NCBI GenBank assembly: GCA_963792705.1
Contig: CAWBXD010000014.1
Location: 248,001 to 312,000, forward strand
Direction of reading: 5' to 3'
DNA: 64,000 nt
Source of the DNA: JBBQVS01 sp963792705
Lineage (GTDB): Bacteria > Chloroflexota > Ktedonobacteria > Ktedonobacterales > Ktedonobacteraceae
The position numbers and the translations under genes were made by a program. The notes beneath the pieces are model-generated. The model did no database searches, was not told the origin of the DNA, and saw nothing but the letters and a program-made list of their open reading frames with translations. Shown in pieces: positions 55,976 to 64,000 of this stretch; position 1 is the stretch's first letter, and the number at the start of each line of letters is the position of its first letter.

Positions 55976-57022
55976 TTACATTTTGGCGTGAGCAATAGCG
56001 ATAAGGTCAGAGAGTAATCCTTGACCTGTCTCTAGGCGTCCAGCACCAGGACCGATAATCGTTACCGAAGATAAGGAGTCTGTTTGTAACGTAATCGCAT
56101 TCATTGAGCCTTCAACACGAGCAAGGGGATCGCTCAGTGGAAGTTCGATAGGCTCGACACGCCCTTCGAGTGGTGTATCCCCTAACCCTTGAGTAACCTG
56201 TAGCGAGGCGATAAGTTTAATACGAGCATTGTTATGAGCAGCTTGACGCATTTGCTCTTTTGTAATTGAGGTAATTCCCTGTCTTACTACCTGATCGGGC
56301 TTAAGAGAATGACCAAAGGCAAGAAATGCTAGAATAAGAACTTTTGCAACAGCATCATACCCCTCTACATCAGCAGTGGGATCAGCCTCAGCATAGCCTT
56401 GCGCTTGCGCCTCTTTGAGCACTTCAGCATACTCACGACCTGCGGCCATCGCACTCAAAATATAATTCGTTGTCCCATTAAGGATGCCGCGAATCTCTCG
56501 TATCCTACTCCCTGCTAACCCTTGACGAATTGTACTGAGTACAGGTGTACCTGCCATGACTGTTGATTCCATACGAAGTTGAACATTTTGTTGGTGAGCG
56601 AGCAACAATAGATCTTTCGCAGCAAGGGCAGCAGGTCCCTTATTTGCCGTCACAACATGCATTCCCTTCATTAGGGCAGCGCGAATATGACTCATCCCTG
56701 GCTCTGCATCCTGTAAATTCGTTCCCGTCGCCTCAGCAAGCATATCTGCTTGAGTTGCTTGCAGCCCTTCAAGCGCATGCTCCCAATGCTGGATATCTGG
56801 ATGTTGCGTGATAGGTTGACGTGCCGCCGCAAGTTCCAAGAGGAGTGGAATGTCTAAACCATCTTCTTTATAAATAAAGCCATGATGAGCGTTGGCAACA
56901 CCTACGACAGTAACATTCAAATCATATTGTTGCTCTAGCAAATCTTTTTTTGCGCTAAGCAATTCAGCAAGGCCTTGACCGACAACACCAAAACCAACAA
57001 TTGAGAGACGTAGATGTTTCAT
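55976..57022 (-). CDS. hom: Homoserine dehydrogenase
   Basis: A 348-residue enzyme that reduces aspartate semialdehyde to homoserine in threonine/methionine synthesis. The nucleotide-binding start is IVGFGVVGQGLAEL and the catalytic block GILNGTTNYILSAM, EAQAQGYAEADPTADVEGYDAVAK, given here in part as YAEADPTADVEGYDA. It lacks the C-terminal ACT domain of larger forms, so threonine feedback may be absent. It is separate from the convergent pseudokinase gene by 15 bases. Confidence 0.94.
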   Translation of the reverse strand: MKHLRLSIVGFGVVGQGLAELLSAKKDLLEQQYDLNVTVVGVANAHHGFIYKEDGLDIPLLLELAAARQPITQHPDIQHWEHALEGLQATQADMLAEATGTNLQDAEPGMSHIRAALMKGMHVVTANKGPAALAAKDLLLLAHQQNVQLRMESTVMAGTPVLSTIRQGLAGSRIREIRGILNGTTNYILSAMAAGREYAEVLKEAQAQGYAEADPTADVEGYDAVAKVLILAFLAFGHSLKPDQVVRQGITSITKEQMRQAAHNNARIKLIASLQVTQGLGDTPLEGRVEPIELPLSDPLARVEGSMNAITLQTDSLSSVTIIGPGAGRLETGQGLLSDLIAIAHAKM

Positions 57023-57049
57023 ATACTTTCCATTACCCTACTGGTCGTA

Positions 57050-59389
57050 CTATATCCACGATAATTTTAGACGGTCAAGAACTCGTTTGACTGGCCCTAG
57101 CTCTTCTATGCCCAATAGACGTGCCACACGGATATACACAATCACACCAACGAGCATTTCTATGATCAGCTTGAACAAAGCAACAAATGTACCAAGCAAG
57201 CCAAGCGATTGTGTACGCGTTGTATCCAGGAAGACAAGCGCAGGAACACGTGCGATTGCTCCAAATCCCAGGTCAAGTATGTTGCGAATAATAAGTAGTG
57301 CCAGACCCATTGCCAATGAAGCGAGAAGCACACGACCTGCAAATAACGCGGTAGTTCGTATTTGTAGACCCCCAACACGCTGATGCAAAAGCCAGAACAA
57401 TAAAACAGCTTCTACAAGACCTGCAAGTGATGTCGAAAAAGCTAGCGCGCCCATACCCCACTTTGCACCATATATGGAGACATTGATAAGCAGAAGGCTG
57501 AGCGCGATCTTGAATACAAATTGCCCAACGCTTATCACAACGGGAGTGGTACTGTCTCGCATTGCATAGAAAGAGCGCGTTAAAATTTCGACGGCGGCAA
57601 GTCCGGTTAATCCAAAAGCAAAGAAGGCGAGAGGAAATACCGTTGATTGTGCATCTGCCAAGCTGAAACGTCCATGTTCAAGTAAAACCTGGATAATTGG
57701 GAGACCTAATACAATCAGGCCAACACTTGAAGGAATCGACATAAAGAGGATACTACGTAACGTTTCCAAGATAGTGTTACGCACACGATCAAAGCGTCCC
57801 TTAGCAACATTTTCTGCGAGTGTTGGGAAGGCCGCCGTTGAAACAGCCATACCAAAAACACCAAGCGGTAGGAGGACAAGTTGTAGTGATTGATAGTACT
57901 GGGTTACAAGGCCATTAATACCAGCGGCCCCGACAACAACAACGAGAAGGAGAATTAGGCTACGGTCAACAAATGTTGAAAGCGAAAGCATCGCAGCATT
58001 GATGATACGTGGCACCATCTGCCGCCCAATTTGTATTACGCCAGGGTGCCGCCAATCGAAGGATGGTGTATAGTGCATACCAACTTTGAACAGCCCAGGC
58101 ACCTGTATCGCCACCTGCAATAATGCCCCAATGACAACACCCCATGTCGCAAAAAGAACTGCTGTACCATCATTGCGTTGTCCATGAAAAGCAAAATATA
58201 TCCCCGGTACTAGTCCAGCAATGAGTCCAACATTGTAGAGCACAGTACCGACAGCAGGAAGTAGAAAGTTCTGTCGTGCATTGAGTACAGCATTAACGAT
58301 AACGCCAGCACCCAAGATAATAGCTTGCAACAGCATAATGCGTGTTAGCATAGCAATCAAATCAAGATGTGCAAGATATTCTGGATACAGTTTATCGTGT
58401 ATACCTGGCCCCGGATTGTAGAGAGGCACAATTTGACGAGCGAAGATAATGGCAATAAGTGCCAGTACGCTCATAATAATGATGGCAAGGTTAAGCGCGG
58501 AACTAGCGATGCGCCAGGCAGTTTTCTCGTCATGCTCACCAATCATATAATTCGCAAATACGGGGATGAAAGCGGAGCTAAGCGCACCACCTGCCACGAT
58601 GTTAAAAATTGTATCAGGGATAAGAAAGGCTTGTAGATAGGCATCTGATGTTGGGCCAGTTCCAAAAACAAAGGCAAACATAGAAGTTCGCAAAAGACCT
58701 AAAATACGACTGGCGATAAACGCTCCAGTCAAGATGAGCGATGCACGTTGGATGTTTACACGTTGCAGCATGCCCGTATCTTGCGCGACAGCCGCAGCGG
58801 GTTGGATATTCTCGTGTGCTACATCCTCTATGTTGCTGGCTCTATTTTGTAGTGGTGATACCTCACCGAGTATAGGAAGTGCCATTATAGGAGATGCTTG
58901 CATTGGTGGAACAACAGATGGTGAATTACTTGCGTAGGGTAGCGGTGGGCCGTCAAGTCTCGCAACAGAATCGTTCTGTAGGGACTCAGAAACAGGTGAC
59001 TTCTTCCCTTTCCAGGGAATAGCAGTTGTAACATCTGGTCCCATACGACGTTGTTGACGCCGCATGCGGTCCTCACGAAGTTGCTGTAGACGTTCCTGAC
59101 GCAGTTGGGCCATTGGCTGCGAGGGTTGAGGAGGATTAAAATATTGATACTCGCTCCCCTGATTATAGCCCAACGAAGTTCCCATATCCGCAATAGGCTC
59201 CTGGTAGCGCGCAGATGGATAGACACCGTGTATCCGTATTGGTTGCTGTGGAGCATATGGTGGCTCCGTAGCAGGTTGAGGAGCCGCCATTTCTGGATGG
59301 TCCTGGTCATATTGCCAGCCATAGTGATCTGGTGATTGTCCTGGTTGTCCCTGCTCTGGCAGAGGTGCTTGCTGTCCTTCGTTTCCCAC
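57050..59389 (-). CDS. MurJ-type lipid flippase with long disordered N-terminus
   Basis: A 779-residue protein if started at GTG 59389; earlier starts are possible. The first 200 residues or so are rich in Pro and Gln with no hydrophobic segment (QQAPLPEQGQPGQSPDHYG). The rest is a MurJ/MviN transporter with about 14 membrane segments, including ASLILTGAFIASRILGLLRT, ILGAGVIVNAVLNARQNF and RSFYAMRDSTTPV. MurJ moves lipid II across the membrane for peptidoglycan synthesis. The tail domain suggests regulation or partner binding. It is in the same direction as a second MurJ gene upstream. Confidence 0.85.
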   Translation of the reverse strand: MGNEGQQAPLPEQGQPGQSPDHYGWQYDQDHPEMAAPQPATEPPYAPQQPIRIHGVYPSARYQEPIADMGTSLGYNQGSEYQYFNPPQPSQPMAQLRQERLQQLREDRMRRQQRRMGPDVTTAIPWKGKKSPVSESLQNDSVARLDGPPLPYASNSPSVVPPMQASPIMALPILGEVSPLQNRASNIEDVAHENIQPAAAVAQDTGMLQRVNIQRASLILTGAFIASRILGLLRTSMFAFVFGTGPTSDAYLQAFLIPDTIFNIVAGGALSSAFIPVFANYMIGEHDEKTAWRIASSALNLAIIIMSVLALIAIIFARQIVPLYNPGPGIHDKLYPEYLAHLDLIAMLTRIMLLQAIILGAGVIVNAVLNARQNFLLPAVGTVLYNVGLIAGLVPGIYFAFHGQRNDGTAVLFATWGVVIGALLQVAIQVPGLFKVGMHYTPSFDWRHPGVIQIGRQMVPRIINAAMLSLSTFVDRSLILLLVVVVGAAGINGLVTQYYQSLQLVLLPLGVFGMAVSTAAFPTLAENVAKGRFDRVRNTILETLRSILFMSIPSSVGLIVLGLPIIQVLLEHGRFSLADAQSTVFPLAFFAFGLTGLAAVEILTRSFYAMRDSTTPVVISVGQFVFKIALSLLLINVSIYGAKWGMGALAFSTSLAGLVEAVLLFWLLHQRVGGLQIRTTALFAGRVLLASLAMGLALLIIRNILDLGFGAIARVPALVFLDTTRTQSLGLLGTFVALFKLIIEMLVGVIVYIRVARLLGIEELGPVKRVLDRLKLSWI

Positions 59390-59486
59390 TGTTCCCGCTC
59401 TATAGAATGTATGTGTAGCGCATAAAACACTACCATATTGATATACGTAGAGACACCACAAAAGGTCTAGTTATATTTGTAGAGCA

Positions 59487-59519
59487 TACCATACTAGCAA
59501 GATTCTGGCTAGTATGGTA
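59487..59519. terminator. Hairpin between the two MurJ genes
   Basis: TACCATACTAGC (59487-59498) pairs with GCTAGTATGGTA (59508-59519). Likely the terminator of the upstream MurJ gene, so each copy may be transcribed separately. Confidence 0.65.
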
Positions 59520-59554
59520 GCGGAAAGTCATGCGACACTATCTTTCAATCCGTC

Positions 59555-61351
59555 CTAAATCCAAGATAAGTGCAGACGATATAATAAACGGTAAACCGAC
59601 CCAAGTTCTTTGCTTCCCAGCGTCCGAATCAGCCGTGACACACGTAAGTAAATCAAGCTTCCAACTCCTACAATAAGCGCAAGCTTGAGAAGTGCAAATA
59701 GAATACCCATAATACCTAGTGACTGTGTTCCATCACTTCCGCTTGTAACAAGTATTTTGTCAAGCAGCAAGCGCATTATAAACAAGCCAACACTCATAAC
59801 CAGCGACGCTTCCAGCACACGCAAAGTAAATGAGGTCAATGGACGCAGTTGCAAGCCTCCAACTTGCGGACGAATTAACCATAGCAAAGCTATTGCTTCT
59901 AGCAACACGGCACCAGAGGTTGCAAGGGCAAGTACACCCATGCCTAATGCACCAGTAAACAGAGTCATATTTAACGGGATATGTAAGAAATTGCCCATCC
60001 CCATTTGTACTAGTAATACAGCAGGGTCGAGTAGCAATATGCCCAGTGCTATTTTGACAACGAATTGTCCTACGCTCACGATAACAGGTGTCATGCTGTG
60101 TCGCAGTGCATAGAACGAGCGCGTCAAAATTTCGACAACAGCCAGCCCCGGTAAGCAGAGCGCAAAGCAGAACAGGGGAACAGCCATTGATTGTGCCTCG
60201 TTTTGATTCAACGAACCATGTTCATACAGTACCTGGACAACAGGAAAGCTTAACAACATCAAACCAAAGCTGCAAGGAATCGCAATAAATAGCACACCTC
60301 GCAACGTTTCAATAATGAGCGCACGTAAACGGTCAATACGTCCTTCGGCAGCGTAAGCAGTCATCGTAGGAAAAGCTGCTGTACAAACAGCCATCACTCC
60401 ACTCAATGGCACAAGGACAATACCAAAGGCAAAAATATATTGACTAATAAGTCCTTGCAGAACAACAGGACCAACCGCAACAATTAGTAGTTCCAGCAGA
60501 ATACGGTCCACACCAGTAGCAAAGTTGAGCACGATAGCGTTGAAAACGCGTGGCACCATTTGCGTTACAATACGACGTATGCCAACATGACGCCAATCGA
60601 ATGAAAAGGTGTAACGCATTCCAGCTTTGCGTAGTCCAGGAATTTGGATCATCAATAGGCAAAAAGCACCAAGGACGACACCCCATGCAGCCGAGTAAAC
60701 AGAGACTATATCATTACGTTGATGTATCGCAACCAGTATTACACCTGGCACGAGACCTGCGATCAAGCCAATATTGTAGAGGACTGGCGCAAGAGCTGGC
60801 AAAAGAAATTTTTGACGTGCATTCAGGACAGATGTGATAATAACACTTGCTCCCATGAACACAGCTTGCAGTAACATGATGCGCGTGAGTGCGACGATTA
60901 GATTAAGGTGTATAAGGTATGCAGTATAGAGCTTTCCAGAGTGAGGGCCTGGACCCAGATTGTAGAGAGGGACTAGTTGCCGTGCAAATATAATTACAGT
61001 GAGCGCGAAGAGTACCATGAGTAGAACCGAAAGATTGAGGGCAGTACTCGCAACATGCCAACCAGTCTTTTCATCTCGCTTGCCAACCATGTATGTGTTG
61101 AAGACGGGCATGAACGCAGACATGAGTGCGCCACCAGCCACAATATTGTAGATAAGATCAGGCACGAAAAAAGCCTGCTGGTAGGCATCCACAATTGCAC
61201 CTGATGCTCCCCCAGGCTCAAAGACATAAGTAAACAGTACAGACTGCACAATGCCTATAAAACGGCTGGCAATTAATGCCGCCGAGATAATAAGCGTGGC
61301 ATTGACGAGACTCATACCTTGTGATGCATCAAAACGTGAAAAGCGGCTCAT
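59555..61351 (-). CDS. MurJ-type lipid flippase, second copy
   Basis: A 598-residue MurJ/MviN transporter of normal size without the disordered N-terminus seen in the neighbouring copy. It keeps the same blocks: ASRFIGIVQSVLFTYVF, MGASVIITSVLNARQKF, RSFYALRHSMTPVIV. Two different but related flippases in tandem suggest that they serve different lipid-linked glycans or replace each other in different growth states. Confidence 0.88.
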   Translation of the reverse strand: MSRFSRFDASQGMSLVNATLIISAALIASRFIGIVQSVLFTYVFEPGGASGAIVDAYQQAFFVPDLIYNIVAGGALMSAFMPVFNTYMVGKRDEKTGWHVASTALNLSVLLMVLFALTVIIFARQLVPLYNLGPGPHSGKLYTAYLIHLNLIVALTRIMLLQAVFMGASVIITSVLNARQKFLLPALAPVLYNIGLIAGLVPGVILVAIHQRNDIVSVYSAAWGVVLGAFCLLMIQIPGLRKAGMRYTFSFDWRHVGIRRIVTQMVPRVFNAIVLNFATGVDRILLELLIVAVGPVVLQGLISQYIFAFGIVLVPLSGVMAVCTAAFPTMTAYAAEGRIDRLRALIIETLRGVLFIAIPCSFGLMLLSFPVVQVLYEHGSLNQNEAQSMAVPLFCFALCLPGLAVVEILTRSFYALRHSMTPVIVSVGQFVVKIALGILLLDPAVLLVQMGMGNFLHIPLNMTLFTGALGMGVLALATSGAVLLEAIALLWLIRPQVGGLQLRPLTSFTLRVLEASLVMSVGLFIMRLLLDKILVTSGSDGTQSLGIMGILFALLKLALIVGVGSLIYLRVSRLIRTLGSKELGSVYRLLYRLHLSWI

Positions 61352-61563
61352 AAATCCTTATACACATCCCTCTTTTGCTTTTTCTTATATAATACTAACG
61401 GTTAGCAGCACTCAAAAGGAATGCAGAATATGTCTCAAAAGTGCTTCGTCAAAAAACTGGTGAAACAAAATAGGAAGACGGAGACTCATACTACTATAAC
61501 ACTTGAAAGAAGTGAAGAAACCACAACTCCACAACAGAATGGAGTAAGTATCTCGGAGGTTCA

Positions 61564-62451
61564 ATGAATTCTAAAACCATCTACAAGGCGATCATCCTTG
61601 TAGTTGTCGTAGGTCCCTTACTTGCAACCGTATACGCTATCAACCTTCTCTGGCAACGTGCCGTTCATCCAGTCGATATTGTCTTATTATTAAGCATGTA
61701 CACTATCACCGCACTTGGTGTGACGGTTGGCTATCATCGCATGTTGACACATCGCAGTTTTCAGCCACATCCCGCAATCAAGCTTCTTTTCCTCATCATG
61801 GGTTCTATGTCGTTAGAAGGTGCGGCAATAGAGTGGGCTTCAACACATACAAAGCACCATGCACAGGCTGATAAAGAGGGTGATCCGCATAGTCCCGTGG
61901 AAGGCTTCTTTCATGCTCACGTTGGTTGGCTGTTCAAAGATAATATGGCATCACCAGAAATCTATGGTCGTCATTTGCTCAAAGATCCAATCGTAATGTT
62001 TGTGAGTCGTACATTTTTTCTGTGGGTAGGACTTTCATTGCTTATCCCATTTCTGATTGGTGGTTGGACTGGCCTCCTTTGGGGCGGTTTAGTACGTATC
62101 TTCCTGGCGCACCATATCACCTGGAGTGTCAACTCGGTCTGTCACACCTTCGGCAAACGCGAGTTTGAGACAAACGACCAGAGTCGCAACGAATGGGTTG
62201 TTGGCTTGCTTGGCTTTGGCGAAGGTTGGCATAACAACCATCACGCTTTCCCACGCTCAGCCTTTCACGGACTGCACTGGTGGCAGTTCGATCTCTCTGG
62301 CTACCTTATCTGGACTCTCGAGCGCGTCGGCCTCGTCAAAGAGGTATATCGCGTCACACCGGAAATGCTAGCGCGTCGTTCCACAAAGCGTGGGGTAGGT
62401 GTTGCTGCTATGAGCACTGAGAGTGAGCAAGTAGCGGTCGAAGCAGATTAA
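61564..62451 (+). CDS. Fatty acid desaturase (acyl-CoA delta-9 type)
   Basis: A 295-residue membrane di-iron desaturase. The three histidine boxes are present: HRMLTHRSF, HTKHHAQAD and HNNHHAFPRSAFHGL, with four membrane segments. It introduces a double bond in membrane fatty acyl chains. ATG follows a CGGAGG site. It is divergent from the second MurJ gene. Confidence 0.92.
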   Translation: MNSKTIYKAIILVVVVGPLLATVYAINLLWQRAVHPVDIVLLLSMYTITALGVTVGYHRMLTHRSFQPHPAIKLLFLIMGSMSLEGAAIEWASTHTKHHAQADKEGDPHSPVEGFFHAHVGWLFKDNMASPEIYGRHLLKDPIVMFVSRTFFLWVGLSLLIPFLIGGWTGLLWGGLVRIFLAHHITWSVNSVCHTFGKREFETNDQSRNEWVVGLLGFGEGWHNNHHAFPRSAFHGLHWWQFDLSGYLIWTLERVGLVKEVYRVTPEMLARRSTKRGVGVAAMSTESEQVAVEAD

Positions 62452-62480
62452 GTTGCTTCATACATAATAACTGTTTTTAG

Positions 62481-62546
62481 AGGACGTATGTACAAGCAAT
62501 GAGGGCACAAACGCTGTTGTGCCCTCATTGCTTGTACATACGTCCT
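62481..62546. terminator. 30-bp perfect palindrome after the desaturase gene
   Basis: Arms 62481-62510 and 62517-62546 are exact reverse complements around ACGCTG. Outer sequence AGGACGTATGTACAAGCAAT. It lies 30 bases after the stop, so it is most likely the terminator, though the length is unusual. Confidence 0.75.
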
Positions 62547-62696
62547 TCACTATCTCTAACAAATCTCCTGATTGACAGCACAGTAAAACACCTATACAAT
62601 CCCCACATATCGCGGTTCATGCTCATAGAGTTTGAGGCGTGTGTACAATGCAAATAAGAGCAATACCGATATATTTTTATGAGGAGATTCATATTT

Positions 62697-63761
62697 ATGG
62701 AGCATTTGAATACCGTTATTTTGGCAGGTGGCAGTGGCACACGCCTATGGCCTCTTAGCACACCTACATTTCCTAAACAATTCTTACCACTTCCTAGCGG
62801 CAATAGTATGATTCAGGAGACGCTATCTCGTGTCTCATCACTGACAACTCCTGAACAAACATGGGTGGTCACGGGACGCAGCATGGCGGCCCTTGTACAA
62901 GAGCACCTTCCATCTGTCCCAGCACAACACATTCTTCGTGAGCCGATGGGACGCAACTCTGGTCCTGCCATCGCATGGGCTGCCGCGACAATCGCGAAGA
63001 AAGACCCGAAAGCAGTTATGGCAATATTTAGTGCGGACGCCGTAATTCTCAATGTCGAATCTCTTCTGCAAACATTGCATCTTGCGAACGAACTGGCAGA
63101 AAAAGGGCGACTGGTCACGATTGGTATCAAACCAACCTCACCCGAAACTGGCTATGGATATATTCGCTTTGCAGATGAAGTTGACGAGGGCTACGGACAT
63201 CAAGCATTCAATGCGGAACGCTTTGTCGAAAAACCAAATCTCATTACAGCACAAAACTATCTGCGTGATGGTCATTATGTATGGAATGCGGGTATATTCA
63301 TTTGGCAGGTTGAGGCTGTGCTAACAGAACTCCGCGAGCATCTCCCCGAACTGATGCGAAAAATCGACATGATTGTTGATGCAAGAGAGACAGCACAAGG
63401 GCAGGCAATACTCGATGAACTCTGGCCCACGCTACAAAGCATCTCTATTGACTACGGTATTCTCGAAAAGACACACAATCTCGTGGTCATTCCTGCCGAC
63501 CTTGCCTGGAATGATGTCGGCAACTGGGAGCAGTATGGTGCGCTCTTTCCCGCGAATGAACAGGGTATTCGTGCGGTAGGCAATCACACAGGTTTGGGTA
63601 GCCAGAATATGGTCGTCTACAATAATACATCGCGCCAAATTTTTACCATTGGTATGGAAGATGTAATCGTGGTTGAAATGGAGAATACCACCGTTATTTG
63701 TCACAAAGACCAAGTACAACGCGTCAAAGAGCTAGCGGAACAACAAAAGAAAAAAGCGTAA
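62697..63761 (+). CDS. manC: Mannose-1-phosphate guanylyltransferase
   Basis: A 354-residue nucleotidyltransferase giving GDP-mannose, used for surface glycans. Motifs: ILAGGSGTRLWPLSTPTFPK (nucleotide loop), AERFVEKPN, WNAGIFIWQ and ADLAWNDVGNWEQ. The ATG at 62697 has GAGGAGA upstream; an in-frame ATG six codons earlier is possible. It is the short form without the isomerase domain. Confidence 0.92.
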   Translation: MEHLNTVILAGGSGTRLWPLSTPTFPKQFLPLPSGNSMIQETLSRVSSLTTPEQTWVVTGRSMAALVQEHLPSVPAQHILREPMGRNSGPAIAWAAATIAKKDPKAVMAIFSADAVILNVESLLQTLHLANELAEKGRLVTIGIKPTSPETGYGYIRFADEVDEGYGHQAFNAERFVEKPNLITAQNYLRDGHYVWNAGIFIWQVEAVLTELREHLPELMRKIDMIVDARETAQGQAILDELWPTLQSISIDYGILEKTHNLVVIPADLAWNDVGNWEQYGALFPANEQGIRAVGNHTGLGSQNMVVYNNTSRQIFTIGMEDVIVVEMENTTVICHKDQVQRVKELAEQQKKKA

Positions 63762-63861
63762 GTTACAAGGTATTTCTGTAACTTTTGTAAGTAGGGTGAC
63801 GTGACAAGGAGAGATTATAACTCCTACAATCTGAACTATTACTATACATAAGGATAAAGAT

Positions 63862-64000
63862 ATGCCAAAACAGTTACAAGATAGTGTTGTCGTTATTACA
63901 GGCGCATCGAGTGGTATTGGTCGTGCTACAGCACTTGAGTTTGCACGTCAAGGTGCTAACGTTGTTGTTGGAGCACGACGTGACTCATTGCTACAAGATG
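63862..64000 (+). CDS. Short-chain dehydrogenase, 5' part
   Basis: Starts MPKQLQDSVVVITGASSGIG with the SDR nucleotide-binding motif TGxxxGIG, and runs off the window end. Only 46 residues are visible, so substrate and length are unknown. AAGGATA precedes the ATG. Confidence 0.85.
   Translation, partial: MPKQLQDSVVVITGASSGIGRATALEFARQGANVVVGARRDSLLQD

Noticed and set aside
1..64000. CRISPR array or restriction-modification genes
   Set aside because: No regularly spaced repeats with unique spacers and no recognisable cas or methylase-endonuclease genes were seen.

Overview
The window reads as a chromosomal segment of a soil-type Chloroflexota bacterium, most likely of the Ktedonobacteria. 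This is an inference from gene style (moderate GC, large NB-ARC/TPR/LuxR regulators, DUF5671-type membrane proteins, Q/P-rich LCP and MurJ proteins, many decayed insertion sequences, long palindromic terminators) and no marker gene here proves it.

Layout. 0.3-3.5 kb: a ROK regulator with two repeated operator-like sites, followed by a GH4 glycosidase. 3.7-8.3 kb: insertion-sequence debris (IS6 remnant interrupted by an IS1182-type element, a small MITE-like element, an IS5-type element with stop codons), together with an OsmC-like gene whose catalytic cysteine codon is TGA. 8.3-9.9 kb: a multi-pass membrane protein. 10.0-14.9 kb: a minus-strand phenylacetate operon, regulator-paaA-paaB-paaC-paaD-cupin-paaK, with a PaaR-type operator in front; paaE is absent. 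15.0-18.6 kb: a pseudokinase, a WecA/TagO-type glycan lipid transferase, a Bcp peroxiredoxin and a GNAT acetyltransferase. 18.6-30.6 kb: an accessory island rich in decayed genes (methyltransferase, DinB, O-methyltransferase, LuxR, two SnoaL-like genes) that also holds two intact paralogues with a MACPF-like signature and a large LuxR ATPase regulator.

30.8-41.3 kb: housekeeping and metabolic genes: aldo/keto reductase, NagD-like HAD phosphatase, the NAD biosynthesis operon nadB-nadC-nadA, a sugar-porter MFS protein, an isoprenylcysteine-methyltransferase-like protein, and a GT2 glycosyltransferase fused to a degenerate GGDEF-like domain. 41.3-46.4 kb: two MITE-like inverted-repeat elements, an MFS carrier, a beta-phosphoglucomutase / GH65 disaccharide phosphorylase pair and tRNA-Glu(CTC). 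46.6-56 kb: small membrane and lipoproteins (one cupredoxin), an M29 aminopeptidase, a MoxR/VWA pair, an LCP envelope protein and a degenerate kinase-FHA fusion. 56-64 kb: homoserine dehydrogenase, two tandem MurJ-type flippases, a fatty-acid desaturase, mannose-1-phosphate guanylyltransferase and the start of an SDR gene.

The observations most worth following are the in-frame TGA at the catalytic cysteine of the OsmC-like protein with a bacterial SECIS-like hairpin just downstream, the pair of MACPF-like proteins with exchanged C-terminal modules, two kinase-fold proteins that have lost catalytic residues, and the GT2-GGDEF-like fusion. Several other genes here carry ordinary nonsense codons, so simple decay must be excluded for the OsmC case.
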